The notes under the pieces: generated by a model
Databases searched by the model: none
Told to the model about the DNA's origin: nothing
Seen by the model: the letters and a program-made list of their open reading frames with translations, nothing else
Translations under genes and position numbers: made by a program
Shown here: piece by piece, positions 46,603 to 54,819 of the stretch
Layout: every line of letters begins with the position of its first letter
Position numbering within the stretch: the first letter of the stretch is position 1
NCBI RefSeq assembly: GCF_003020115.1
Contig: NZ_PYFX01000003.1
Span: forward strand, 682,001-746,000
Origin: Bradyrhizobium sp. MOS002
Lineage (GTDB): Bacteria > Pseudomonadota > Alphaproteobacteria > Rhizobiales > Xanthobacteraceae
DNA length: 64,000 nucleotides
Direction of reading: 5' to 3'

Positions 46603-47550
46603 ATGCGATTTGTCGTCGCGGCTTGCGCCGCGTTCATGATTCTGATGTGCGACCTCGATCCGTCGGCGTCCCGCCAAACATCGGCATTCGATCACGCCGT
46701 TCTTCAAAACACCCAGGCCTCGCCACTTGTTCCGGTGGTCGAGCTGTTCCTCGCAAGCGTGCAGGCCCTCGAGCTCGCCAATGCGCGTGCGGCCTATGAG
46801 GAGACACCCGAGCCGCCGCATGCGGTCGAACCTGTCGCGCAGGCGCCGGTTTCGCCGACGGAGCGATTCTGCCACACGCTTCGTGAAGCCGCCGAGGCCA
46901 GCGGCATTCCGGTGCCGTTCTTTGCGCGTTTGATCTGGCAGGAGAGCCGCTTCAAGTCCAACGAGGTCAGCCAGGCCGGCGCGCAGGGCGTCGCACAGTT
47001 CATGCCGGAAACGGCGGCGGAGGTCGGGCTGGATGATCCGTTCGATGCGATGAAAGCGCTGCCGGCGTCGGCCAGATTCCTGCGTAAACTGCGCGACGAT
47101 TTCGGCAATCTCGGGCTTGCCGCAGCCGCCTACAACGCAGGTCCCGGCCGGATCCAGAAATGGCTCGCCAAAGAGAGCGAGCTGCCGCGCGAGACACGCG
47201 ACTATGTCCGCATCATCACCGGCACCAGGGCCGAGGACTGGACCGAACGTGCGGAAGCGCTCGCGATCCGGATCGACCTGCCGCGCGAAGCCCCATGCGA
47301 GGGCATCGGCAGCCTGTCCAAGACGAAGGACGTGGCCTGGGTTCCGGTGAACCTGACGCGCTCGGTCACGACCATCATTCGCAAGGCGGAGCAACTGGCG
47401 GCGCGATCGACGGCCAGCCGCGCACGCAAGCGGCTCGCGTCCCTGATCCGCAAGAGCAGCCACGGCAAGGCACGCAGCATGATCGCCGCGCGCGCGGCGG
47501 GAAAGAGCGCGAAGGCCCGCGCCATCCGCCTCGCATCCAGCGACCGCTGA
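46603..47550 (+). CDS. lytic transglycosylase domain protein
   Basis: 315 residues; the N-terminus looks like a signal peptide (VVAACAAFMILMCDLDPSA). The SLT domain lies at ~85-215: catalytic Glu114 in IWQESRFKS, then GAQGVAQFMPETAAEVG and AAAYNAGPGRIQKWL. It cleaves the glycan backbone of peptidoglycan. The last ~90 residues are very rich in Arg, Lys and Ala, an unusual basic tail. It shares a 180-base divergent promoter region with the L,D-transpeptidase, so both cell-wall enzymes may be co-regulated. Confidence 0.9.
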   Translation: MRFVVAACAAFMILMCDLDPSASRQTSAFDHAVLQNTQASPLVPVVELFLASVQALELANARAAYEETPEPPHAVEPVAQAPVSPTERFCHTLREAAEASGIPVPFFARLIWQESRFKSNEVSQAGAQGVAQFMPETAAEVGLDDPFDAMKALPASARFLRKLRDDFGNLGLAAAAYNAGPGRIQKWLAKESELPRETRDYVRIITGTRAEDWTERAEALAIRIDLPREAPCEGIGSLSKTKDVAWVPVNLTRSVTTIIRKAEQLAARSTASRARKRLASLIRKSSHGKARSMIAARAAGKSAKARAIRLASSDR

Positions 47551-47591
47551 CCGGTCACACCGGCTTGTCTTCGTCGGTCACCGGCGACGTC

Positions 47592-47627
47592 AGGGCGCAG
47601 CGCTGTCGCGAGCAGATCCTGCGCCCT
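47592..47627. terminator. hairpin between convergent genes
   Basis: AGGGCGCAG at 47592-47600 pairs perfectly with CTGCGCCCT at 47619-47627, which overlaps the stop of the tricarboxylate-binding protein gene. There is no T-run, so termination would be weak or factor-dependent. Confidence 0.35.
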
Positions 47628-48600
47628 ACTCCGCCTTGATATCCGCGGCGGCAACGACTTCGGCGAGTTCCCTGGTCTCCTTCGCGATCTTGGCGGCGTA
47701 GTCGGCCGGGCTGAGCACGGACACCACGCCTTGCGAGCCAAGCCGCTCCTGCGCTGTCGGATCGTTGGCGGCGGCGACGATCTCCCGGTGCAGCATCTCG
47801 AGCGTCGGCGCGGGCGTTGCCTTCGGCATGAAGAAGCCGACCCAGAACGAGATGTCGAAGCCGGGATAGCCGGCTTCCGCGACGGTCGGCACATCAGGCA
47901 GTGCCGGCAGCCGCTCGGCAGAGGACACCGCGAGCGCGCGCAGCTTGCCGGCCTTCACCAGCGGCACGGCGGACAAGGGATCGAACACCGCCAGGACCTC
48001 CTGCGCGAGGATGCCGACCTCGGACGCAGCACCACCGCGATAGGGCACGTGGATCATCTTGACGCCGGCCTTCTGGCTGAGCAGCTCCATGGCGAGATGG
48101 GCGAGGTTGCCGTTGCCGCCCGAGCCGTAGGCAAGCGCGCCGGGCGCAGCCTTTGCCGCAGCGACGAGATCGGCGACGGAGTTGATGTTGGCCGTCTTGG
48201 GATTCTCCGGGTTGACCACGAGCACGAGCGGCGCCGACACGACGGTGGTCAGCGGCGCGAAGTCTTTTTCCGGGTCGTAGCGGATGTCCTTGAACAGCGT
48301 CCTGTTGAGCGTGATCGTGGAGGAGTTGCAGGCCAGCATGGTGTAGCCGTCGCCTTCCGCACGCGCGACGCCTTCGGCTGCGATCATGCCGTTGGCGCCG
48401 GCGCGGTTCTCGACCACGAAGGCCTGCCCGAGCTTGTTGCTCAGCCGATCGGCGACGATGCGCGCGACGACGTCGACCGGGCCGCCCGCGCTGAAGCCGA
48501 CCATGATCTTGACCGGCCGCACCGGATATTTTTGCGCGAGGGCCCCGGTCGTCGCGCACAATCCGGCGAAGATCGCCAGCAGGCGAAGCGTTCGTTGCAT
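47626..48600 (-). CDS. tripartite tricarboxylate transporter substrate-binding protein (Bug/TctC family)
   Basis: 324 residues with a signal peptide (LLAIFAGLCATTGALAQ). The mature start YPVRPVKIMVGFSAGGPVDVVARIVADRLS and the later VENRAGANGMIAAEGVARAEGDGYTML are classic for Bug proteins, as are VPYRGGA and DVPTVAEAGYPGFD. It binds a carboxylate-type ligand in the periplasm. The ATG at 48600 has GGGGAGAG upstream. No TctA/TctB membrane genes are adjacent, which is usual for orphan Bug proteins. Confidence 0.91.
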   Translation of the reverse strand: MQRTLRLLAIFAGLCATTGALAQKYPVRPVKIMVGFSAGGPVDVVARIVADRLSNKLGQAFVVENRAGANGMIAAEGVARAEGDGYTMLACNSSTITLNRTLFKDIRYDPEKDFAPLTTVVSAPLVLVVNPENPKTANINSVADLVAAAKAAPGALAYGSGGNGNLAHLAMELLSQKAGVKMIHVPYRGGAASEVGILAQEVLAVFDPLSAVPLVKAGKLRALAVSSAERLPALPDVPTVAEAGYPGFDISFWVGFFMPKATPAPTLEMLHREIVAAANDPTAQERLGSQGVVSVLSPADYAAKIAKETRELAEVVAAADIKAE

Positions 48601-48735
48601 TCGTTCTCTCCCCAGACGGATCGCGGCGCCTTTGCATGATGCGGCGCATTCGCGGATCATGATGAGCGGCGGCGCCGGATTTCGCAATCGCGTTTGCACG
48701 CTGGCATTCCGTCGCGCGGCACGTCGGAGCCGCTT

Positions 48736-48880
48736 CGAAACAAAAAACGCGAAAACAACCCCATGCACAGTAGCCGGCACCTGCAAGAACAATGACTTGC
48801 ACGGACAAGGATTTGCACGAACGAGGATTGCGCGCTTCGCAATGTTCGTTTGACTCGTCGGGCAAAACACCGGCAGAATG
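48736..48880 (-). repeat. dispersed repeat, copy B (inverted relative to copy A)
   Basis: Complement of the element at 8994-9127. The block 48736-48773 is identical over 38 bases to the complement of 9090-9127, and 48847-48880 is a near match to the complement of 8994-9026. The 73-base centre differs from copy A and contains a 16-nt tandem array. It fills most of the gene-free interval 48601-49042; 48601-48735 is presumably the promoter region of the Bug-protein gene, and nothing else is recognised there. Confidence 0.8.
48779..48826 (+). repeat. three imperfect 16-nt tandem repeats
   Basis: ACCTGCAAGAACAATG (48779-48794), ACTTGCACGGACAAGG (48795-48810) and ATTTGCACGAACGAGG (48811-48826) follow each other without gaps and share the pattern A-Y-TGCA-x-x-x-AC. 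They lie inside the variable centre of dispersed repeat copy B. They may be binding sites or simply array decay. Confidence 0.65.
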
Positions 48881-49042
48881 TCATCATCGCAAAAATCGCC
48901 AGCGTCCATGCCGCCCGACCACGGGGCGCCTCGCGGCGATTGCGCGTAAGCCCTTCATCGACATCTCGAAAATCCCGCAGGCGCGCAAGCCGAGCGATCG
49001 ATTTCGCGAGCAATGCACCCGCGCGGGCAAAGGACACAGCAC

Positions 49043-49699
49043 ATGACGACATCTGCGAAACGCCACAGCACGCCGCCGGTTGCGGCAAACGATCGCGAGC
49101 GCCCCGCCGCGAGCCCGCGGATCAAGCTCTACAAGCGGGGGATTGCGATCCTCCATGCCGACCCGCAAGCCGGCGAGCGGCTGCTGGCCGAGGCGCTCGG
49201 CGCCGCCGACCGCGACGCGCTGCATGGTCTCCTCAAGCAATTGGTGAAGGCCAGCATGACCGGACGGAAGCCCGATGAAGCCAATCTCGCCTTCATGATC
49301 TCGCTGGTGAAGAGCATCGCGCCGAAGGATTCGATCGAGGCCATGCTCGCGGTGCAGATGGTGTCCGTTCACGCCGCGGCGATGCGCTCTGCCTGCCGCC
49401 TCGCCCTCACCGACGACGTTCCGCAGCAAGAGAGCATCACGCGCGCATTGACCCGGCTGGCTCGCACCTTCGCAAGCCAGATCGAGGCACTCAGCCGCCA
49501 CCGCAACAACGGGGAGCGCGCAATCACAGTCCAAAATTTGTCGGTGCAGGACGGCGGCAGGGCGATCGTGGGCAACGTCACGCAGCACGCGAGCATGATC
49601 GTCGCGGAACCGAGCGCTGCGACAGCTGCAGGACTGGTCCCGCCCCACGAAGCCGGCGAATGCGAACAAGCCGTCTCCAGACAAGGCGCCGGCGCATGA
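49043..49699 (+). CDS. conserved-looking hypothetical protein
   Basis: 218 residues, not recognised. It begins with a polar ~30-residue segment, then a predicted all-helical core (IKLYKRGIAILHADPQAGERLLAEALG ... LARTFASQIEALSRHRN) and a glycine/alanine-rich tail that includes ITVQNLSVQDGGRAIVGNVTQ, a beta-like stretch. There is no signal peptide or membrane segment. The ATG at 49043 has AAAGGA upstream. It overlaps the next gene by four bases (ATGA), so the two products probably act together. I associate such pairs with phage-derived or accessory loci, but cannot prove it from this window. Confidence 0.7.
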   Translation: MTTSAKRHSTPPVAANDRERPAASPRIKLYKRGIAILHADPQAGERLLAEALGAADRDALHGLLKQLVKASMTGRKPDEANLAFMISLVKSIAPKDSIEAMLAVQMVSVHAAAMRSACRLALTDDVPQQESITRALTRLARTFASQIEALSRHRNNGERAITVQNLSVQDGGRAIVGNVTQHASMIVAEPSAATAAGLVPPHEAGECEQAVSRQGAGA

Positions 49700-49974
49700 G
49701 CGGCGATCGCATTCGCAAAACGAGCGCGATGATGACGAGCCCGCGCTGTGGCGCCGAAACGCGAAGCGGCACCACTTGCCGCGCGCCGGCCGTGCACGGC
49801 AAGGCCCGCTGCCGCATGCACGGCGGCGCACGGAGATCAGGCGCGCCGAAGGGAAATCAGAATGCGCGGACGCATGGCGCCTTCACGCAGGACGGGATCG
49901 CGGAAAGACGGGCCATTCGAGCACTGCTCGGCGAGACATGGGAACTGCTGCGAGAACTCGATTTCGGTGAGTGA
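49696..49974 (+). CDS. small HGG-motif protein of unknown function
   Basis: 92 residues. The core is a compact motif: two Cys pairs (RCGAETRSGTTCRAPAV, then ARCRMHGG), followed by GAPKGNQNARTHGAF. The CxxxxxxGxxCxxx...CxxHGG pattern suggests a small zinc-binding unit, and the HGG..GAP.GN.NA..HG signature is widespread in proteobacterial accessory DNA and prophage-like loci. The start codon overlaps the stop of the upstream hypothetical gene. Function unknown. Confidence 0.72.
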   Translation: MSGDRIRKTSAMMTSPRCGAETRSGTTCRAPAVHGKARCRMHGGARRSGAPKGNQNARTHGAFTQDGIAERRAIRALLGETWELLRELDFGE

Positions 49975-50087
49975 GGGGGCGCAGGCGGAACCTCCTCCGT
50001 AACGAGGCGCTAGAACGCATTATAAACCACATAAAATGCTCTTAAGAGCATCTTCGGTGTAAAAAACGGCATTCGGAACTTAGACTC

Positions 50088-51215
50088 TCACAGAGCTGCA
50101 CGGAGTAAACTCTCAAATTCTTCCGCAGACGCTTTTCGCGGAGCCGTGGCATTCGAGTGGTCGGCCAAAGCTCGGACAACTGTTTGAGGAATATGCCGAG
50201 CCTCAAAACCCATCTGGCCGAGCGTTACTGGTAGCTTTAACGATTGGACGAGATCGGACACCGCAGTGGCGAGGTTGGTTTCGCGCGAAATGCAAAATAT
50301 ATCGCTCAGCTTCTCGTATTTGTTCCCCACGCTTTGCGCGTTGAAGCGCAGAATGTGCGGCAGGAACACGCCGTTCAGCATACCATGATGTAGTGTCGGC
50401 GAGCGTAACGCGCCGGCGGCATGAGAAAGCGAATGCACCGCGCCGAGCCCTTTCTGAAACGTGAGCCCACCTTCGAGCGCCGCCATCATCATCTCCCAAC
50501 GCGCCTCGCGGTCCACGCCATTTGTGACAGCGCGTTTGATAAAGTGCCATGCACGCTGTGCACCGTCGAGCGCGATCGCTTCCGCCGGCGGGTTGACCAA
50601 TGGCGACAGAAACGTTTCGATACAGTGCGTTAGCGCGTCGATGCCAGTTGCCGCCGTCAACAAAGGCGGCAGTCCGAACGTGAGTTCAGGATCGCAGATC
50701 GCCCTTTTTGGTATCAAGTATGGGCTGATCAACGCCAGCTTCGAGCCATTGGTCAGATTGATCAAAGCACCGCGGCCGACCTCGCTGCCAGTCCCCGCAG
50801 TAGTCGGGATAGCGATCACAGGTGCGACCTTCGCAGTGATCTTGCCGACACCGCCACGGATTGCCGCGTAGTGCTCCAATGGCCCTTCGTGGGTTGCGGC
50901 CAAAGCTACGCCTTTGGCAAGGTCGATAGGCGAACCGCCGCCGAGTGCAATGACGCCGTCGCAGCCGCCGTCGCGGTAGGCGACAACGCCTTCAAGTACT
51001 GCTTCCTCCGTCGGATTCGGCGGAGTGCCGGCGAATACCGAAACGGTTATCGGATCGAGGTGAGTCAGCACCTGCGCTGCTATGCCGGCGGCCTGTATGC
51101 CGGCGTCGGTGACAACCAACGGCCGACGAATTCCGAGAGCTTCCAACTCAGTCGGCAAGCTCTTAATAGCGCCGAAATCGAATATCGTCGTCGTCAGATA
51201 GCCAATGGTCGACAC
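50088..51215 (-). CDS. iron-containing alcohol dehydrogenase
   Basis: 375-residue group III (Fe-type) alcohol dehydrogenase. The NAD-binding motif GGGSPIDLAKG is at ~92-102 and GTGSEVG at ~141-147; the metal ligands are D193, H197 (GIDALTHCIE), H261 (HSLSHAAGA) and H277 (LHHGML). It interconverts an alcohol with its aldehyde or ketone in the cytosol. The start is the GTG at 51215, since GGAGGAGG stands five bases before it. It is divergent from the GntR regulator, with a palindrome between them. Base composition is lower in GC than the neighbourhood. Confidence 0.9.
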   Translation of the reverse strand: MSTIGYLTTTIFDFGAIKSLPTELEALGIRRPLVVTDAGIQAAGIAAQVLTHLDPITVSVFAGTPPNPTEEAVLEGVVAYRDGGCDGVIALGGGSPIDLAKGVALAATHEGPLEHYAAIRGGVGKITAKVAPVIAIPTTAGTGSEVGRGALINLTNGSKLALISPYLIPKRAICDPELTFGLPPLLTAATGIDALTHCIETFLSPLVNPPAEAIALDGAQRAWHFIKRAVTNGVDREARWEMMMAALEGGLTFQKGLGAVHSLSHAAGALRSPTLHHGMLNGVFLPHILRFNAQSVGNKYEKLSDIFCISRETNLATAVSDLVQSLKLPVTLGQMGFEARHIPQTVVRALADHSNATAPRKASAEEFESLLRAAL

Positions 51216-51268
51216 GGTTGCCTCCTCCAATCGAAGACGCATTTGCTGCGCTGCCGAAATTTCTTATT

Positions 51269-51291
51269 CATCCGATATTTAACATCGGATG
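51269..51291. promoter_or_regulatory. candidate operator in the ADH-GntR divergent promoter
   Basis: CATCCGAT - ATTTAAC - ATCGGATG: perfect 8-bp arms around an AT-rich 7-base centre, midway between the divergent starts at 51215 and 51372. The dyad size fits a FadR-type GntR dimer, and the adjacent regulator is the natural candidate. It could control both the ADH and the regulator-ABC transcript. Confidence 0.6.
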
Positions 51292-51371
51292 ATTGCGACG
51301 GCAACAAAATCGGTGTATCGCTCTAACGTGCCAGCAGGACTTAGAGCCGCGGTCGGGGGAGTGAACAGTCG

Positions 51372-52154
51372 TTGAGCGCCAAGCGCATCAAATCCGCTGA
51401 GAAGCGATTGAAGCCAGGCCGCATCCACGCGGTTCTAACCACACTCGGCCGCGAAATCGCCCAAGAGATCATCCCGGCTGGCGCGGTATTGCCGCCGGAG
51501 AACGAACTCGAAGCCCGTTTCGGTGTTGGCCGCGGAGTAGTCCGTGAAGCAATCAAAATGCTTTCAGGGAAAGGGCTCGTCAGCGTACGGCCGCGCCACG
51601 GCACTCACGTGTTGCCGCGTCGCGATTGGAGCCTGCTCGATCGCGACGTCCTGAACTGGCTGGTCGGTCAGGATAAACTCGACCGCGAATTGCTGTTGGC
51701 TATTCAGGAGGTGCGCTCAATCATTGAGCCCGCTGCTGCCGCGCTGGCTGCGACGCGCGCCACCAAGCAGGACCGGCAACGCATAAATGCGGCGCTGGCG
51801 GCGATGGAAGCGTCGAATGATCAGGCTTCCGCAACGACTGCAGACAAGGCGTTTCACCTCGCCATTCTTGACGCCACGCACAATCCGGTGCTGCAGGGCT
51901 TTCGCGGAGCGATCGACACGATTCTGAGCGCGGTATTTGTAGTCGCCGTCGATAGCATCGCTGGCTGGTTCGAAGAAAATATCGCCAACCACGCTGCCGC
52001 TGCCCGCGCCATCGAAGAAGGTGATGCAAAAAGGGCTCGTGAAGCCATGGAGCAAGTCCTTGGTTACACCCACTCCAAACTGTCTAGAAAAAGTGCCGGT
52101 TCCGTTCGGCGAGCCGCGCGGCCGAGCGGCACCCGCAGCGTAAGGAAAGCGTGA
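51372..52154 (+). CDS. GntR/FadR-family transcriptional regulator
   Basis: 260 residues. The N-terminal winged helix-turn-helix spans ~15-80 (LGREIAQEIIPAGAVLPPENELEARFGVGRGVVREAIKMLSGKGLVSVRPRHGTHV), followed by an FCD ligand-binding domain (~95-235) with the metal-type histidines in AFHLAILDATHN and NHAAAARAI. The basic C-terminal tail (RKSAGSVRRAARPSGTR) is unusual. The start is the TTG at 51372 with GGGGGAG upstream. The stop overlaps the first permease start (TGATG), tying regulator and transporter into one operon. Confidence 0.9.
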   Translation: MSAKRIKSAEKRLKPGRIHAVLTTLGREIAQEIIPAGAVLPPENELEARFGVGRGVVREAIKMLSGKGLVSVRPRHGTHVLPRRDWSLLDRDVLNWLVGQDKLDRELLLAIQEVRSIIEPAAAALAATRATKQDRQRINAALAAMEASNDQASATTADKAFHLAILDATHNPVLQGFRGAIDTILSAVFVVAVDSIAGWFEENIANHAAAARAIEEGDAKRAREAMEQVLGYTHSKLSRKSAGSVRRAARPSGTRSVRKA

Positions 52155-52927
52155 TGCCGCACAGGCTCTCGTCCGCACTTTGGTTCTGCGCTCCCTTTAT
52201 AGTGCTTATCGTTCTATGGGCTGTTTTCATCCCGTATTTCGACGTCAATCCTCGGCTGTTTCCTCATCTCTCCTCTGTGGTCCAAGCTGGGATTGAGGGA
52301 ATTCAAGATGGCACCCTGGTTCAGCACATCAGTGCGAGCCTGCTGCGCGTCGCCGTCGGCACAGTGCTCGCGCTATTGGTCGCCATTCCCTTAGGCGTCG
52401 CGATGGGCGTCAGTCCTTTTGTCTCCAATTTCCTGACACCCTTGTTCAGGTTTTTCTCGGTGCTGGCTGGCATCGCTTGGATCCCAATTGCGACGCTTTG
52501 GTTTGGTTACGGCTTCGGCGCCATCACCTTTGTCATCTTCAATGCCGTGTTTTTCATCGTGACGTACAATACTCTGCTCGGCGTATCGACCATTCCCATT
52601 CACGTCCGCAATGCGGCCGCATCGCTCGGTGCGGGGCGATGGGCGATGTTGACCGAAGTGCTCCTGCCGGGCGCGCTTCCTAACATCGTCACTGGCATAC
52701 GTACCGGGTTGGGCTTTGCCTGGCGTGGGCTGATCGCAGCCGAGATGATCGCTACCAACGTTGGCCTTGGTTACATGCTGTTTGTAGCACGCGACTTCTA
52801 TCGGACTGAAGTGATCGTGCTTGGCATGATTGTAATTGGCGTGCTTTGGCTATTACTCGACCGGCTGGTTTTGGCCCCAATCGAGCGCGCCACTATTGAA
52901 CGCTGGGGCATGGTGCGGCGCGCATGA
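52154..52927 (+). CDS. ABC transporter permease 1 (NitT/TauT/SsuC type)
   Basis: 257-residue inner-membrane permease with about six helices. The EAA-type loop is VRNAAASLGAGRWAMLTEVLLPGALPNIVTGIRTGLGFAW, which is diagnostic for the taurine/sulfonate/nitrate group. It starts at ATG 52154, sharing a base with the regulator stop; AAGGA lies seven bases upstream. Confidence 0.9.
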   Translation: MPHRLSSALWFCAPFIVLIVLWAVFIPYFDVNPRLFPHLSSVVQAGIEGIQDGTLVQHISASLLRVAVGTVLALLVAIPLGVAMGVSPFVSNFLTPLFRFFSVLAGIAWIPIATLWFGYGFGAITFVIFNAVFFIVTYNTLLGVSTIPIHVRNAAASLGAGRWAMLTEVLLPGALPNIVTGIRTGLGFAWRGLIAAEMIATNVGLGYMLFVARDFYRTEVIVLGMIVIGVLWLLLDRLVLAPIERATIERWGMVRRA

Positions 52928-53733
52928 AGCAGTTCCTTCTCAAGTTTTGGGGCCACTGCGTGCGCCTGACGGCGCGCTGGCCGTCGATCGGCTCCATCGC
53001 GCCTTTCATTCCGGTGATCGCGGCCTGGTGGATTGTCACAGAGTTGCAAATATTTCCCCGCGTGTTCCTGCCGGGACCAATGGAGGTAGTGCGCTCGTTC
53101 GGATCGCTCGTTTATACGGGGATCCTGCCGGCGTACCTGCAGGACAGCATAGTGCGCTTGGCCGTTGGTACGTTCTGGGGCATCGCCCTCGGCATTCCCC
53201 TCGGTATCCTGCTGGGCCTTAGCCAGCGAGCGCGCACGGCGCTGTGGCCGCTGCTACTGTTTTTTCAGGCCATTGGCGATATTGCATGGCTGCCGATCCT
53301 GGTGATCTGGTTCGGCTATGGCCTCACGACCATAACCGTAGTCATCGTCTACACGGTAATCTTCCCAGTGGTTTTGAACACGGTGCTGGGTGTGCGCTCG
53401 ACCCCCATCACGTTGCATCGCGCTGCCCAAAGTCTTGGCGCCTCGCGCATTCGCATATTGTGGGAGGTGGTGTTGCCGGGAGCGCTGCCCAACATCGTAA
53501 CCGGCCTGCGCAACGGACTCAGCTATGGCTGGCGCGCTCTGATTGCAACCGAAATCATCGTCGGCACCAGCGGTATCGGATTTCTCATGTTCGACGCGCG
53601 CCGATCCGGGTCGGTCGTCGAGATCCTGCTCGGCATGATCATCCTGGGAATTCTCTGGTACATCGTCGATAGCTGGATACTGGCACCGATCGAGCGGGCT
53701 ACAGGACAGCGGTGGGGGTTGGTGACGCGATGA
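52924..53733 (+). CDS. ABC transporter permease 2 (NitT/TauT/SsuC type)
   Basis: 269 residues, a second permease of the same family (LHRAAQSLGASRIRILWEVVLPGALPNIVTGLRNGLSYGW). It overlaps permease 1 by four bases. Having two different permease genes rather than one suggests a heterodimeric channel; the single-permease form is more usual in this transporter group. Confidence 0.9.
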   Translation: MKQFLLKFWGHCVRLTARWPSIGSIAPFIPVIAAWWIVTELQIFPRVFLPGPMEVVRSFGSLVYTGILPAYLQDSIVRLAVGTFWGIALGIPLGILLGLSQRARTALWPLLLFFQAIGDIAWLPILVIWFGYGLTTITVVIVYTVIFPVVLNTVLGVRSTPITLHRAAQSLGASRIRILWEVVLPGALPNIVTGLRNGLSYGWRALIATEIIVGTSGIGFLMFDARRSGSVVEILLGMIILGILWYIVDSWILAPIERATGQRWGLVTR

Positions 53734-54488
53734 AGGATCTGACTATTCGCAATCTGTCGAAGACGTATTTCGACCCCTATGCCGGCACCAACGTCACCGC
53801 AGTGCATGATGTGTCATTGAAGGTGGAACAAGGAGAGTTCGTCTGCATCGTCGGGCCTTCGGGCTGCGGTAAGACGACGATCCTCAACATGATCGCGGGC
53901 TTCATTCCGCACACAGGCGGCGAGATCCTGGTTGGCGGCCGTCCGGTTAAGGGGCCGGGCGCCGACCGCGGCGTGGTTTTCCAATCTTTTGCCCTGTTCC
54001 CGTGGCGAACCGTGCTCGAGAATGTCGCCTTCGGTCCGAAGATGCGCGGCGTCCGCAAGGTCGAGCGCGAGAAGATCGCGCATGAATATCTGGCGCTCGT
54101 AAAGCTGACCGAGGCGGCCGGACGTTATCCCGCCGAATTGTCGGGCGGAATGCAGCAGCGTGTCGGCGTGGTGCGTGCGCTGGCGAACGAGCCCGACGTG
54201 CTGCTGATGGATGAGCCGTTCGCGAGCGTCGACGCCCAGACCCGAATGACGCTCCAGGAAGAACTGACGCGGATCTGGCAGGAGAAGCGGCCGACGGTCA
54301 TCTTCATCACGCATGACGTCGCTGAAGCCGTTTTTCTCGGCAACCGGGTGATCGCGCTGTCGAAGGGCCGTGTGCTGGAGGAAATTTCCGTGGACTTGCC
54401 ACGGCCGCGATCATGGGACGCGCTCAACGATGATGCGCGGTTCAAGGAATTGTCGGGACGCGTTCTTCAACTCGTACGATCGGCCTGA
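53730..54488 (+). CDS. ABC transporter ATP-binding protein (NitT/TauT/SsuB type)
   Basis: 252 residues from ATG 53730. Walker A is GPSGCGKTT, the signature is LSGGMQQRVG, Walker B is VLLMDEPFASVD, and the switch histidine is in FITHDVAEA. It energises the two upstream permeases. The start overlaps the permease-2 stop (ATGA). Confidence 0.93.
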   Translation: MKDLTIRNLSKTYFDPYAGTNVTAVHDVSLKVEQGEFVCIVGPSGCGKTTILNMIAGFIPHTGGEILVGGRPVKGPGADRGVVFQSFALFPWRTVLENVAFGPKMRGVRKVEREKIAHEYLALVKLTEAAGRYPAELSGGMQQRVGVVRALANEPDVLLMDEPFASVDAQTRMTLQEELTRIWQEKRPTVIFITHDVAEAVFLGNRVIALSKGRVLEEISVDLPRPRSWDALNDDARFKELSGRVLQLVRSA

Positions 54489-54491
54489 GCC

Positions 54492-54815
54492 ATGTTGAAA
54501 GATGCCCTTCGATCGCGAAAGGCTCACATCCTCATAGCGGTGGCGGCTGGCTATCTGGCGTGGCAGCTTTGGCTGACTATCGCCGCACAGCAAAAGATCG
54601 CGAACTTCGCCGGCGGCTCGGAAAAGGTGAATATCCTCGTCGTGCTGCCGTTCGAACCTGAACGTTTCCACGTTCAGCTGATGCAGACGTACGGCCGGGT
54701 ATCCGGAACACAAGAAAAATCCGTTGAAGTTCGAGGAGTGAAAAGAGCGGACTTGACGACCGTCGCCCGGCCTTACTGGGTTACGCGCATCGAGCCGCTT
54801 CAACCAGGGGGATGA
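54492..54815 (+). CDS. small membrane-anchored protein of the ABC operon
   Basis: 107 residues, not recognised. One hydrophobic segment at ~12-31 (ILIAVAAGYLAWQLWLTIAA) follows a basic N-terminus, so the remaining ~75 residues should face the periplasm; they contain a beta-rich stretch, VNILVVLPFEPERFHVQLMQTYG. It starts three bases after the ATPase stop and ends four bases before the binding protein start, so it belongs to the operon. I know no equivalent component in standard taurine, sulfonate or nitrate importers. Confidence 0.72.
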   Translation: MLKDALRSRKAHILIAVAAGYLAWQLWLTIAAQQKIANFAGGSEKVNILVVLPFEPERFHVQLMQTYGRVSGTQEKSVEVRGVKRADLTTVARPYWVTRIEPLQPGG

Positions 54816-54819
54816 CCAA

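Noticed and set aside
50036..50051. Perfect 16-bp palindrome ATGCTCTTAAGAGCAT downstream of the convergent hypothetical and ADH genes
   Set aside because: No loop and no T-tract, so it is not a clear terminator; at this length in AT-rich sequence it may be chance, though an operator cannot be excluded.
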